From: Leptidea sinapis
Taxonomy: Eukaryota > Arthropoda > Insecta > Lepidoptera > Pieridae
NCBI RefSeq assembly: GCF_905404315.1
Contig: NC_066268.1
Coordinates: 13,616,001-13,680,000 of the forward strand
Length of the DNA stretch: 64,000 bases
Direction: 5' to 3'
Shown here piece by piece: positions 1-12,440 of the stretch; the first letter of the stretch is position 1, and every line of letters begins with the position of its first letter. The notes under the pieces were generated by a model. It was not told the DNA's origin, ran no database searches, and saw only the letters and a list, made by a program, of their open reading frames with translations. The position numbers and the translations under genes were made by a program.

Positions 1-552
1 CGTTTTTATTACAACCGCGCTTTTTTACGGCTGCATTCATGTTTCATAATCTTCAAATTGACTGAAATTGTTTGGGGTACACAAAGCGAATGCTGTACCT
101 TTTATTCTTGTAGATGCTTAAAAAATGCAATAAAAAGAACAACACTAACCGCCTTACAAATAAAATTGGCATAAAGTTATAACTAAGCATAAACCAAGAA
201 TATGTAAAATGTTTACAAATAGACATTTTGCTTACGAATGGTTTGTTCGGACGTATATTTGCAAGGCAGCTTGTCATTCGGAAAACTTCAGAATTATCAT
301 TGTATTGACAGTATTCTCAACGATAATTTAAACATTTTGCATTTTCTTTGAATTAGTTATAACTTTATACCAAGTTGATTTGTAAGGCCGTAAGTATTTA
401 ATCAAATCAAAATATTTTATTGCAAGTCACATTTTACAGTAGGTACATTAATGGGTAGAAAATATGTGACGCCCTGCAAGGGCACAGCAATGTTATACAT
501 AAAATAAATAAGTCTTATACATTTTATTCATTTAATTCTAAGTTTATTAGAA
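1..552. other. anonymous AT-rich DNA, no gene recognised
   Basis: Short frames occur on both strands, including a 74-codon one on the minus strand, but none has a recognisable motif or a biased codon pattern. No repeat seen elsewhere in the window was recognised here. Confidence 0.5.
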
Positions 553-775
553 AAATATTTTTGAAGTGTAAAATTCTTTAGTGGCGTTAAGCACTCTTCT
601 TGGGATGGGTATAAAATGTTAAACTCGCGTCAGGACACGTGATATGATCGAAAATTCGTAAGACAGTCATTGAAATTATGGATGAAAGTTCATTTTTTTG
701 AGAGATTAACTTTTTAATGTAATTGTAATAGTTCTGAAATGTTAAATTTTTTATGTAATATAAATTATCATTTTT
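553..775 (+). repeat. family C interspersed repeat, copy 1
   Basis: This stretch matches the reverse complement of 56,437-56,650 over about 200 bases with scattered substitutions and small indels. A 70-codon frame lies on the minus strand (587-799). Its last third shares the peptide core TVLRIFDH-TCP-ASLTFY with the other copy, differing there by I/V and D/N only. The frame may be a piece of a mobile element's coding region or a chance open frame in a repeat. No known domain was recognised, so no function is assigned. Confidence 0.7.
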
Positions 776-1844
776 GTGTACGATAGCGCAATATATCAAT
801 CAATCAATATTGTATTTAACCACATAAATACTAGTAACCTAGATATTCAAAAATATTCAACATTCCAAGATATTCAAAAATTCACATCGTCAATCAACAA
901 ATCAGCTGTCAAATAGATTGATTCATTTAAATTATAATTCAAATAAATTTAAATAAATAAATATATAAATAATTTTATGAGCTAATAAATTATTTGTAAC
1001 TTTTTTTAAAGTAACCGGTTTTTCTTTATAGTAAATTTTCTCTGGCTGAAAGCCTAGTGTAGATAGTATCATTGTACTTCTCCAGTAAACTACATAGTTA
1101 AATCTAGAGAAGTGTTGTTACTATACATTCAGATCAGGGTATTATAGCAAAGACCATCCACGATAAAATCAAAGGTTGTCAATTTTAAAAGCATTGGATG
1201 TGCAAAGCTATTAAAAGATTGTTAAAATCGATACCAACGTAAATAAGAGCTAGTCACTAAGGAGGATAACACCATTATCTTAAAACCTTTTTGACATATT
1301 GAATCTATATAAATCCCTGTCTAACTTATCCCTAATAGCACCTCTTTAAAATGACAAGGATTACATTCAGTTAGATTTTGCATGTATGATTAGTTGTATT
1401 AGACACTGTAGTAAGCCATTAAAAAAATCTCATTTTATAAAATTATTTTTATTCTTAACCCTTAACTGGTATCGTATGTATGTGTATAGTATGTTTGCTT
1501 CTAGCAAGTTAGTTTTAACTTCATATGTTCTTGAACAGATGGGACAAAAATAATAAATAATAGGTTTGTTTTAAGTAATGAAATAGTTTTTATTAATATA
1601 AATCTTCTGACGTCAGTACTAGAAGATTTTGATAATATTTTTTGGAAATTAATGAAAATTAGAGTTTAAAAAGTTAAAATCAAAAATAACATTATATTAC
1701 TTTATCTTTGAAACGCAAACTACAAAAGAAATAATCTCTAAACAAAATTTCACAAAAATCAACATGATATAAATCATTTCTAATCTTGAGGCTCGAATCA
1801 TCGACGATCATGCCATCACCTATTGATCAGACTTGTTGCATAGA

Positions 1845-2180
1845 TATGTTCGGTGTGTGGTTAGACGGGGAGTGCTCAAAGTTGTACAGGCTAATATCAG
1901 CAGCGGCATTTTCACCACAGAAGATTACTTCAAAATGGTAAAATATCACCATATCACGTTGATGTCTAGCGTGCCAAAATGACGAGGCTCGCGTTTCAAT
2001 ACAAACTTTTCACCACGTCTTATCTGCCGTCTGCTGTAATCCCCAGGTATCTTCGAGTCTGCAGTATATTCCCATCTCAAATACTGGCAACTCTTTTAAC
2101 CTCTGGTATTTCTGATGTAAATGTTCAGCTGTTTTTCTTACTTTCCATAAGACGAGCCTGTTTGCCCCCTATAATATGAA
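1845..2180 (+). mobile_element. decayed CR1/Jockey-like LINE C-terminal fragment
   Basis: The DNA resembles the 3' end of reverse-transcriptase ORFs found elsewhere in the window. A GGGGAGTGCTC-type stretch encodes the CS-L-Y-LI-AA-F region. It is followed by YHHVDV-like and FTTSYLPSAVIP-like residues and, in the frame at 1,979-2,179, a final FPSQ segment. The reading frame breaks several times. It is more diverged than the copy at 57.7-60.3 kb and probably belongs to a different subfamily. Only the tail of the protein is present and no catalytic motif survives. Confidence 0.5.
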
Positions 2181-2886
2181 AAGTTATACACAAAGTATGG
2201 TATGCGAGCTGAAGGCCTCTATTTCAAATATAGACACGTACCACACTGGTATTTATATCTTGTACATGTAAGGCTTTGTCTACATACAAAGAACAAACAA
2301 TGTTCGGCTAACCGTACTCACATCATTTCTCTTTCGTTTAATACATGTGAACGCAGCATAACAAGATAAAAATAGAACCAAAACAGAGCTGGCACTATGA
2401 GAAATTTTAGAAATGGTCTAATCGAAGAATGAACTGTAATGGAGGTACAATATTAGTAGACTCTGTTTTTCAGTTGCAATATTTATAAATGAAATCAATC
2501 AATCATATTTGACACATGACTGAGAATTTGTTCAAAGGTAACAATTATAAAAAAACATTTTCATAAAAAAAATGTTTTAGATTTTGCAAGGATGTGTTAA
2601 TAAAATTGTCATTTTATTATATGAATGCGGATTTGTTATTAGATATGCTTGGTTAACCCGTCCACTTAATAGTCCATTGACAACCATTGCGTGGCTGAAA
2701 ATAGATTGAAACTTTTTAACGGCCAAGTACTTCTTAATGTATTACGCGAAGCCAACTGAAGGGGAAAGGAAGAAAAATGCGAACACCGAAAACCACTGAC
2801 GTAGATTTATTACGTAACAACGTCCGAGCATCACTTCGAACTGTTTTAAACTGATACTAATTACTATCCAAGAGCAATTTAAAGAC

Positions 2887-3039
2887 TTATTTATTTGACG
2901 GACCATTTGGCTCTCCTGACTTCGGAATTCTTTCTACCGATGAACCAAAGCGGGGATAATTAAAATTCTTGGTGAAGTAATTTATTTGTTTGTCCAACGA
3001 CACTCCAATAATGCTTTTAAACTGTGACTCGGGAGTGAC
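2887..3039 (-). CDS. candidate terminal exon or short ORF, unknown product
   Basis: A 50-codon open frame ends in TAA at 2,887-2,889 and is bounded upstream by TGA. It has no ATG, so if real it would be reached by splicing; AG dinucleotides near 3,022-3,040 could serve as acceptors. The peptide is balanced and polar, with the segments VSLDKQINYFTKNF and NYPRFGSSVERIPKSGEP, which looks more protein-like than most AT-rich frames here. The YPRFG string recalls RFamide peptides, but there is no dibasic cleavage site after it, so I do not call a neuropeptide. Chance remains possible. Confidence 0.25.
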   Translation of the reverse strand, partial: VTPESQFKSIIGVSLDKQINYFTKNFNYPRFGSSVERIPKSGEPNGPSNK

Positions 3040-3289
3040 TCAACATTACACAAATTAGTTGTTTAATGTGGTACAATCTGAGTGTTTGGATATGTAGTGT
3101 CCTAATTCGTGATTCGTGTAAACTTAAATTTATATGGGTCGTTCAGTTGAGAACATCAATAAAGACGTGTTTACTTCGACAGGTACTTTAAGAGTTATAA
3201 ATCTAAATGCAAGTCACATTTATCTTGTTGCTGATGTATACAAGGGACAGCGAAGCAGATCGCCTATCGCCTAATCGTCACTATGTATA

Positions 3290-3410
3290 TTTGTTATAAT
3301 TTACTGAATTTACCATATGTTCGTTGACAAAAGTTGAGCTCGTGAGAAGAACAAATAAGAAACTCAACGGCCACTCTTTTCAATCAAATAGGGTATTTTA
3401 CAAGGGCTGC
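3290..3410 (-). mobile_element. LINE 3' tail fragment (family F, copy 1)
   Basis: It shares with 50,100-50,225 the series ttta-ccatat-ttcg, then agctcg-gagaagaaca, then agta/gccactcttt, in the same orientation. Read on the minus strand it gives the GAGTGGCCGTTGAGTTTCTT-type segment common near the 3' ends of lepidopteran LINEs. No coding potential remains. The extent is approximate. Confidence 0.45.
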
Positions 3411-5151
3411 AATATAAATAACAAATTAGTTTGTAAGGTACTACTGTATCCAATATATTAATCGTGTATAAATAATATAAATTATTTTATGACAAGTAAT
3501 AAAGAATTGAATGTATAAATAGAAATTATCGTATATTGGATACATCAACCTTTAGAGCAAATTGTTTGTCGATATAGATTGTGGATAATCGGTAGAATAA
3601 CGACCATGACCACTCTGTGAGAAGAAAGTATAATATGGGGTAAGAGCCACTAGATGTTTGGCGGTAATAAGCTTTTATAGTGTAGTAACAAGGAGTTCTT
3701 ATTCGCATATAAGAACTCATTGTTATACGGCTAGCCCTAAAGATAAAAAATATAACATAAAAAGATTGAAATGAGGCGAAGGAGACTATAAGAAGTAGCC
3801 TTATATTTAATGAAAATTAAAAAATAAATATAAAAGCAAATGGATAAAATAAAGTAATATATAAAAGAAAAGATATTTTAGTATAATACCACGTAGAAGG
3901 GGCTCACAGGTTACAGTTTAAAGACTTATTTAATGTGGTATCATAATTTTGAATAATTTTAGGAGCTTTAACCGAGATATTTAGCGTGACTCAAAGATTT
4001 CTTTTAACTCCTTAATATTTCAACGTGATTTTTAACTTGACCGAAGTTAAAAATAAAGTAGTTGGTAATGATTGGCAGTTAATAATTACCCTACTTTCTG
4101 TCTTTTACTCAGTCGTCATTACTGGGTTTCATACTTGAACACAACTGGATTACGGCACACAAACTTAGCAGCATCTTGACGGGTATAATGTACTCGCAAT
4201 GCTATTCGCTTCCTACACATACTTAAAGAAAATTTTATGGTTGCAATATGAATTTCAACAATCTTCAATTCAATACTTTTTATTGTTAGGTTGGAGGTCA
4301 CTGAGGGCAATTAGATTGACTTAAATATTTTCACCAAAAACTATCTCGAAACAGTTTACGATACAATACACGTATACAGCAATATTTGATTGATTGTTGG
4401 GAGCATATCATCAGGAAGATGGCGTCCTCATCGCCATTCTAAACAAAGCGCCGCTTGATCGAAATCTGCACGCCATTGTTTACCAACCGTCCTTGAATTG
4501 CTTTTTGCCACTCATACAGTCTACTAATAAAACCATATTTATTTTGCTGCTATAAGTACCGATTTTTATGTTTATTACACTTTGTTTATCTAAGTTTTTG
4601 AAATCAAATAGTTTTACTACTTTTCCAAATTTCCTACTGTTACATAAATTTTAATACTATTTGTTTGGGTAAATTTCTGAATCTATCTTGCTTCGTAAGT
4701 GTGCTCGTAACATTATGATAAGGTCTTTTGTAACTTTTTGCCAAAACTATATACATATTTTATATACAACAGAACTCAAATTATTACATATGTAGTTTCA
4801 TATCAATTTCAAACATTAATAAATATTACCATAAAGAAATGGCGTTTCAAACAAAAAAATATTTTACGCTTATAAATTACATGCAAAATTGATAAACTAA
4901 ATTCAACAAAGCATAAATCTAAATTGTAATCATGGAACAGCTGCGTTATAATCCTTTCGGATACTCGAGATCTACACGTCAAAGCAAATGAGAGCATAGT
5001 TACGATGAGAGGTTCAAGTATTTCGACATAAATACGAATTTTACCCGCGCGTAACGCAAACTCTCATATGGAATAAAATTAATTAATCCCACCAGCCCTT
5101 TGTGTCTGCATAGCCTGTGTATTGTTGTGATTTATTTATGTAATGCTTTTA
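3411..5151. other. anonymous DNA, no gene recognised
   Basis: Minus-strand frames of about 62-64 codons (3,526-3,720; 4,119-4,310; 4,809-4,997) have no motif and typical AT-rich composition. The motif taacaaggagttct near 3,687 recurs near 6,330, which suggests another old repeat, but the flanks do not align over a useful length. Confidence 0.4.
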
Positions 5152-5220
5152 TTAGCTTTTGACCTCGTCTGCGAAGTCTAGATTTCCCAGAAGAACTCTC
5201 GTCGCTTCTATGACGACTTC
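5152..5220 (-). CDS. possible mini-exon with armadillo-repeat-like peptide
   Basis: Twenty-two codons run from just after an AG (TTAATTAG|GAA) to tandem TAA stops. The peptide EVVIEATRVLLGNLDFADE fits the armadillo-repeat signature EA-RVL-NL, as in ARM-repeat proteins such as ARMC2. It has one extra leucine compared with the usual RVLGNL. A GAG|GTCAAA donor lies at the end of the peptide, but GTC is a weak donor. The DNA is more GC-rich than its flanks. No neighbouring exon was recognised. It could be a decayed exon, a real short exon or chance. Confidence 0.25.
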   Translation of the reverse strand, partial: EVVIEATRVLLGNLDFADEVKS

Positions 5221-7149
5221 CTAATTAATCGCAAAGAATGAATTATTTCCTAAATATAAGAAATGAAATACAGAAGTAACTGGCAGACCGTAGGGGCCAA
5301 ACTGCCCAATAATGTTCTGCCTTCTTAGATTGCTAAGGCACTTTTTGACTACTTACTAAGCCCACCAGAGTATCTACCGGCTCATTCTTATAGTATAGTA
5401 TTAAGTAGTATATTATACTATAGAATAATATATAATAAAGTATATCTTCGTCTTCACCTGCGTAGAATAATAAGGATATAAATATACGAACTATGCCGTA
5501 ATTTATTTTTGTATCATAAATAGTTTTCTCGTGATCCGATGTTTTGGTTACTTTTGGTTAAATTATTGCAATATTTGTATGGATTTCTCGATGATACTAT
5601 TACTTAATCGCTATCTTGTAGCAAGCAAAATGCATGCATGGAAAGAATGCCCGTTTTTAATACCAGTTTTCATGGTGGTCTGTTCACCGATGTAAATTTT
5701 AATATGCTGTAATGCCATCTAAGAAGAGAGAAAAGGAAAAACCTACTTACATGTAAAAATTTCAAATCCATCGAATTATTACTAAGATTTGCGGCTACCA
5801 TATTAAATGATGAATTTTTAAAAATAAAAAAAAGTTACATTCTAATCTTCAAGATAAGTCTTGGAAATACTTCATTTAAATTTTTAAATGAAGAATTTCA
5901 AATCAAATCACAACAAATGAAGTAACAATCCCTTTAAGGCCAAGCAGTATTTCCGTACAGTAAATAGTAGGAACATTTCTTTATGGTACGTGACAAAAGA
6001 AGATCTATTAATGGAATCCATTCTTTTATTAGTTAAAACAAATTTAAACTTTGAATTAAATACAAAACGGCAATTATCTACCGCTTATTTGGCATTGAGA
6101 ACAATTGTTTGTTCCCCGATCGGAAATTGAACATTTTTAATTTCCTACCGCTTGCCATCTAATTGGATTCACATCGCAGCTAAGAAAATTACATGTACAA
6201 TCTATATTGTACATGGCCACCATATTTAAATTTACAATATATTCCAAAATTGAATCGTAAATCGTGCTACAAGATTTAATAAATACTATTTTTAAATATT
6301 TACTTAATACTTTGAAAACGTTGTAACAAGGAGTTCTCACTCTTCTCGGATGATATACCAGTTGCTCTAATTAAATATGAATAAATTACTCTAACTTACA
6401 CTTTTCTTATAGGAAGCTAAACAGATCAGCAATAAATCGTTCCATCCGGCCTCAAATAAATCGCAATAAGGATTGCCAACAATGCATTAAACATCGAAAG
6501 GGATTTCGAGTTAATTCGTGCAACAGTGCCAGATAAAAGGAACAAGTAGTTTGTGACTGCGATTGCGTCTGCTGTATAGAATTGTAATTGCTCATTGTGA
6601 AGATAAGGTGTACCGATGCATAATAGTATATTACGCACCTACGGAGAAAAGTAGGTTATTCTCATAACGTCCTACTTATCTCACGTGGTTGGGAAACGAT
6701 TTTTTTTCCCACCTGGATGAGTCTTCTTGCCGGAGAGAATCGGCCACTTTTGTCCCTCGTACCAGGGACCAAAAGACAGCTTTTCATCAGGGCGGGAAAA
6801 AAAGCATTTTGCATGCAGTCATAATCTGATGTAGACTGAGAGCCAGAGAGTTATAACTCAGACGACCTTTAAGAAAAGCCGTGGGATAAAAAAAGAGATA
6901 GTAGTTATGGATTTCCTGACTGTCTTTGGGAGTAGTTAGTAGTTTGTTTCATGTAGGTTCCAGACTCCAATGGCAGATTGGATTTTCTTTACCCGGACAA
7001 AGTTTTAAGGCATATTCACTACACAAGTCGTGAAAATTTTCAACACAAATTCCTCAGACAAAGATGTAAAATGGTAACGGAAACTGAAGTTTCAGTTGAA
7101 TGTACGTACTAAATCTTTGATATTGAAGGATTTCATTATTTGGGCAACA
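5221..7149. other. anonymous DNA, no gene recognised
   Basis: Contains small hairpins (5,872-5,895; a 10-bp stem with 4-nt loop at 6,192-6,215) and minus-strand frames of 67-70 codons without motifs. A somewhat more GC-rich patch at 6,660-6,860 has no continuous reading frame. Confidence 0.4.
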
Positions 7150-7390
7150 GTTAATTAGTTATTATAATCGACCAGCGATCACGATAAAATGCAAAATAGT
7201 CGGCTGAGATTATTTGTGGGATTTTTAATTCCCTCAGAGGATTTTTTTGCTGTGCCAAAGGATTTTTGGAAATTTTTGTTTTATGCATCGTAGCAGAAAC
7301 ATTTCCCCAAGGGGTATTGTTTTGCCCGTAGTATTCATGAGAGGATACAGTACTTCTTATAGCTAAGGACAAACGGGGCACAAACGTCTC
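7150..7390 (-). mobile_element. possible LINE ORF C-terminal fragment
   Basis: The 76-codon minus-strand frame starts PRLSLAIRS and contains YYGQN, which parallels CPSLLAGI...RTYYGQNS in the better-preserved LINE C-terminus at 21,081-21,347. The similarity is short and the remainder does not align. It is either an old relative of that element or a chance match. Confidence 0.3.
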
Positions 7391-8339
7391 GGCAAACCGC
7401 TTAACTTTTTGTAATATTAGGGACTCCTTTGCAACTTAAACGCAGTCCACCACCGTCTTGAGAAGGCGCTTTTGGCTTTCTTATTCCTGACTTTATTGTG
7501 CAGAATTGAGCATAATTTTATACATACGGGGGCATTTTTAGAAACTTCAATATTTAACTTTATAGCTATCTTATTTAACCATTATTATAATTATTTAAAA
7601 AAAATAAGTATGTTTTAGAATTCAGTAGCTTGTTCCAAAGAGCCTATGTTCGATCGTTTTATTTTAAATCTAAGATCATTTTACTTAAGAGTGATATCAA
7701 ATATTATGCGCAATATTTTATTGAGATTATCATAATCCTGGCTATATTATCATAAATACTGGACTAATGATAAAAATATCACTTTATTTGTTGAAGGCGC
7801 GCCGAATTATCTTTATTGTGTCCACGATAGAGCTTGTATAGTTTTATTAGTGTTAGATAGGAAACTATTAAGGTTTACGACACAAACATTTTACTGTTCC
7901 GAAAATAACATAATAATGTAGACGAAATTTAAAAACAATTGAATAACTACAAGAATCATAGACAAATTTAAATAAGAATACTATTATTGTAACCATTGTT
8001 CTCGGGCTGGCAGAGAACGAAGTCTTTATTATTATAATAAATTTGATTTTGAAATACATAATTTGTTACGTTCGATACGTCTGAGTGAAAAAACCAGGAT
8101 CACTCAAGTGTCTGTCCGTCTGTCAAGGTACATCTAATCCAAAGCCAATTAGAACTGTCCCTTACTATTTAATCCATAATTTTATTTGTTTTATTTGGTT
8201 TTTATAAATTCATTTAGTTGTTAAATATTTTGAATCAGCCAGGCATACCGCAATCGTCAAATTTTTATATATTCTATCTCACAGTAACGGAACACTGTGA
8301 AATACAAGGAATTAATTTGAACACATTTACTATTTGTAT

Positions 8340-8409
8340 AACGCATCGTTCAAAGAATGTGTTTACCATCAGTGAACTCATATAAAACACATTCTTTGAA
8401 CAATGCGTT
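8340..8409. repeat. 70-nt hairpin, 25-bp stem with 20-nt loop
   Basis: The arms 8,340-8,364 and 8,385-8,409 are inverted copies with one mismatch, which becomes a G·U pair in the minus-strand RNA. The size and shape suit either a microRNA precursor or the core of a small foldback transposon. I see no repeat of this sequence elsewhere in the window. A 61-codon plus-strand frame overlaps the right arm but shows no motif. Confidence 0.6.
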
Positions 8410-8984
8410 GCGTACCAAACAAAATTGAAGCGATGATTTTAAATTGCTTTATCTTTGAAAAGAAAATAGAGAATTTACTATATAGTCTTAATGAGACCCG
8501 TCCAAAGCATAAAGACACCCAAAAAGGGTCAAAACAGCTTGTTAGGAAGCACGTAAGTGCTGCCACAAATAGATGTTTATTTGCATGAATAAGGCAGCCA
8601 ATCAGCTCGTATTTGTGTTGGATAATCTAAAGGATTATTAGCTCCGTATGATTCTGGTGACTAATATGATTAGATTGTTCGTGCTTCTTTTTTAAAAATC
8701 AGTATGAACGGACGTTACTTGAAGTTGCTGGATGATTCTGTCAGCATAACTCTGCTATTGTTGTTAAAATTAAAGTTGCATTTTTGTATATCGTCTATAT
8801 TTGAAATAGATCAAGAAAAAAAGTTTTTCGCATATAGTATGTATAAGCTTGTTATAAAATCCTTTTTGCTATACTATTTGTATCTGGTTTTGATGATATA
8901 AAAAAGTTGTATTTCAGAAAAAGAAACAAATTAGTATAATGTTGTTATCTGCTATTTTTCATTCACTCAAAATCAGTGGATTTA

Positions 8985-9130
8985 TTGAAAAAATTCGATA
9001 CATTTTACGTTCCATAATTTCGTGGTACATAAAAGAAGGTTTCTCAAAAACAAAAGATAATATTTAAGTTTGTGACGTGTGGTGAAATTCAGGGAGATAT
9101 TGATAAAATGTAAAAAATAGCAATTTATGA
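8985..9130 (-). mobile_element. decayed CR1-like LINE C-terminal fragment
   Basis: The minus-strand translation contains FTTRHKLKYY and, after a shortened spacer, CTTKLWN. These match TTRHKLGYH and TTKLWNELP, in the same order, in the C-terminal part of the LINE at 57.7-60.3 kb. About 20 residues between the two motifs are missing or altered. No reverse-transcriptase core is present. Confidence 0.55.
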
Positions 9131-9599
9131 TTGCTTCTTCTGCTATTTGGCAACGCACAACGCACGCAACGAAACTGTAACGCAACGTAAATTGCGTTAC
9201 TATTAAAGGGACAGCAAACTAAAGCGGAAGATCTCTCAGTCAGATACTAAAAGCTTTATCATCCCAGGAATTGACCGGTCACCGCCTTTATTGTCCAAGC
9301 TGTGGATTAACATACCAAACTTTCTACCCAGCGGAAAAATTAGTTTACCGCTACATCGCGCGGTTATTTATTTTAGTTTCATCAGTGTGTTTAAATCTTA
9401 AATATTGATTTTTTATGTATTGATTTAAATTTGTTCCAAAAGTCCAGCCAGACAGCTCAGGACAGACAGACACTTAAGCTAAAATTTTTATAATTTGTAT
9501 TGATATAAGTTTCTTGTAAACATTAGTATAATATTATGCATGCTGTGTAAAAGCTGTTATCGTGATAATACAAGCAGAAACTTCAATTTTACTAACAAT

Positions 9600-9862
9600 G
9601 TCACGCTAAGTAGGTATAAAGTTGTCGGTCCCCAGAACCGGTGCCTATTTCTGCCGTGAAGCAGTAATGTGTAAGTATAACTATGTATCGGTCTGAAAGG
9701 CGCTGAAGCTAGAGAAATAATTAGGCAAATGAGACTTGACATCTTATGTCACGAGGTGACAAGCGTAGTTGTAATGCCGCCCACAATTTTTGGGTTTTGT
9801 AATAATCCTGAGCGGCATTTACCATCACCTGAACGTCATGTCATCCCTTATATTCATAAAAG
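9600..9862 (+). repeat. family A repeat (SINE-like), copy 1
   Basis: Aligns with the family A consensus from the GGTACC-containing 5' part to the CATAAAA tail. The outer stem that is GGCGCC/GGCGCC in other copies here reads GGTGCC/GGCGCT, which can still pair through two G·U pairs. The central CAGTAATG/CATTACTG hairpin is damaged. Part of the 3' third is deleted. Confidence 0.85.
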
Positions 9863-11353
9863 AACACTACTTTTATCAAAGTTTCATCATAATACTATGA
9901 TCGGTGGTATCGGACTTTATGGGGAACAACATTGATTTTTTTTATAAAGAAGAACATTGGTGTACAGATTTGCCTCCGCGTTCTAGTTTATAAAATTTAT
10001 TTACTGTAGAATTTTCCCAATTGAAGTGTAAGGATGGATTCAATTAAAAGTTGCGAGAAGGGTTCGAGTTGTTTTGTTTGATTTTACTCAGTGTATAGCT
10101 GGTTTGTGCATGACTTTATTAAATTCCCACTACATTGTGATCAATAAAACTTTTAACTATTTTCGCTCGTGAAAATGTCCGCATAACATTTGTTTCGCGG
10201 TGAAGGTAAAAAACCTTTCTTGTTTCGAGAGTTTTATAATTATTGATAATATTGACACACTTTTTACACAAATTATCTTGCCCCAAGTTAAGCATATATA
10301 GCCTGTGTTATGGGTTACAAGACAACGATATATTTAATACAATATACTTACTTAAACATACATAAATTCATATAAACATACATAAATACAATTAAACATC
10401 CATGACTCGGAAACAACCATCCATATTCATCATATAAATGCTTGCACATCATATAATTGATGAGTTGCAAAACACTGAAATTTTATGTTTTCCAAATTCG
10501 TGTGACTATCGTAACCGCATGTTACGTTAATGTTTAATTTCCATCTCATAATTGAAGAATCCTCATAACTGTGTAAAACTTGTTCGGTGAATACAACATG
10601 ATCACAGCATTATTTTAGTTTTCTCTCCCGCTATCTCCAGTTTATTTATAATTTACATATCAATAGATTCGGTCAAGCCTAATGCCACAGTAATTATATG
10701 TACCAGTATGTATATGTACGCTGCCATTTTTAAAAAGATCGCGGAAACAAATAACAACGAGACACTCGACTTGTCTTGACCGCGAAAACCGCTTAGGGGC
10801 CTCGTCGATGCGCATGTTTGTGTGAGTGTGTCATATCGAACGTTTGTAGGTAGTTTCCGTACTGGTACATATATGTACTGTGCCAATGCCATCGTATTCA
10901 AATAAAGCGCGAAGTCATACAAGAACGTTACTAGGAAAAAGTATCACGACTTGTAAACGTAGGTATGATACATTGTGGGTCACATTTTTTTTATAAATAA
11001 AATACGGCACATGGTATCACGTTGTTAATGGTGCTTTCTATAGGTAAAATAATATTTTCTTTAATCGGTCGGATGGTTTTAGTGTTTACCACTATCAAAC
11101 AAATATACTATGCTACTTATAATCTGTACCTGTTTTATGGAAGACAAATGAACATAGGGTCACCCGATGGTGATCATTCCGGGCAATGCTCACTTGTAAT
11201 ACCAGGCTGAGGCCTTATAAAGCTCTATTTAACGACATTCGTTTCAAAGTCAAGAGTAACAGAGATTGCGCAAAATACTTCCATGCACACATTTCAGGAA
11301 ATTCGATTTCTACAAGCAATGGATGCTCCTTCACGTTCATTATAGAATGCAGT
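9863..11353. other. anonymous DNA, no gene recognised
   Basis: An 89-codon minus-strand frame (10,653-10,922) covers a CpG-richer patch, but no domain or splice pattern supports it. Three short direct repeats of the type aaacatacataaat lie at 10,350-10,400. A gtacatatatgtac palindrome lies near 10,866. Confidence 0.4.
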
Positions 11354-11668
11354 CTTTTTTATGACAATAAGGGACGAACCGAGCAGGACGTTGATCTGAT
11401 GCTAATTGATACGCCCTGCCCATTACAATGTAGTACCACTCAGGATTCCTGGAAATCTCAAAAATTCTGATTAGCACTACAATGATTTGCGCTCGTCTCC
11501 TTCAGACATAAGATTTTAAGTCTTGTTTGCCCAGTAATTTCGTTAGGTACTGTGCCTTTCACCGACACAATAATGCTTACACATTACTGCTTCACGGCAG
11601 AAATAGGCGCCGTTATGGTAGCCATAATCTAACCCGAATCCTGTGCAAAGGCGCTTCCCACTAGTGTA
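11354..11668 (-). repeat. family A repeat, copy 2
   Basis: Near full-length copy in reverse orientation, from the T-rich complement of the tail to CCCACTAGTG at the 5' end. Both the GTGCCGCTCAG-type hairpin and the CAGTAATG hairpin are degraded. No coding potential. Confidence 0.9.
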
Positions 11669-11789
11669 TTAGAAATGATGATCATTAAACTTCACGAAAT
11701 CACTTCGACACGAGACATCTTCAGGAGCTTTTGACAAGTGACTACAGAATAGGGGTGGATACTTACGTAGTCATACTAATGGACAAACA

Positions 11790-11880
11790 AAGTCATATTG
11801 AATTTTAACTTATATTAAAATGCCGAGATACATTTGAAGTCCACGCTGACGAACTACCGGACACAGCTAGTATAGTAGAC
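11790..11880 (+). mobile_element. Helitron-like 3' end fragment
   Basis: Shares the series TGCCGAGA, TTTGA-G-CCACGCTGAC and GG-CACAG with 18,535-18,595. It ends CACAGCTAG followed by T, the CTAG|T end typical of short lepidopteran Helitron-like elements. The 5' end was not found. Confidence 0.45.
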
Positions 11881-12440
11881 CCCCGTCAACTTCCGGCACG
11901 TTAAATCATGAACGATCGTACAATACCTAATGCCAATGTTCCAAACGCAATTTTGCATGTCAGTGTCGTGTAGTAATTGACGTCGCTTCAAATAACACGC
12001 CTTCAGAGAATAGCATAGCAAATAATCGTAGAAATGTCTACTGTACGGAAATTATTGAAACTTATCATAATATAACACTAACGCATACTATGAATACACT
12101 ATACTTCAAGAAGCCTTATTTTATAAAACAGAGAGTAGTGCTAACTATAAAAAAGGGGTACTATTACGTGTATAGCAAATATGTCATTAGTCACGACTGA
12201 GATTATAATTATATATAAATAAACTAGCTGCTTCTAGCGACAAGGATGCAATAAAGCAGTTAAAATACTATGCTTGTGTCTAGCGTACTAATAAAATTTG
12301 AATTGAATCCATTCAGTAATTTTCCGTTTTGCCCAAACATACATGAATACAGACTTGGCTTCGCTATTGATTGTAGAAAACAGAAATTTAGTGATTTTTA
12401 TACGCTTTATATTAGCTTCACCTGTATGTTTGTATGTTTG

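Noticed and set aside
10653..10922. 89-codon minus-strand frame
   Set aside because: No motif or splice context; it covers a CpG-richer patch with several palindromic microsequences.
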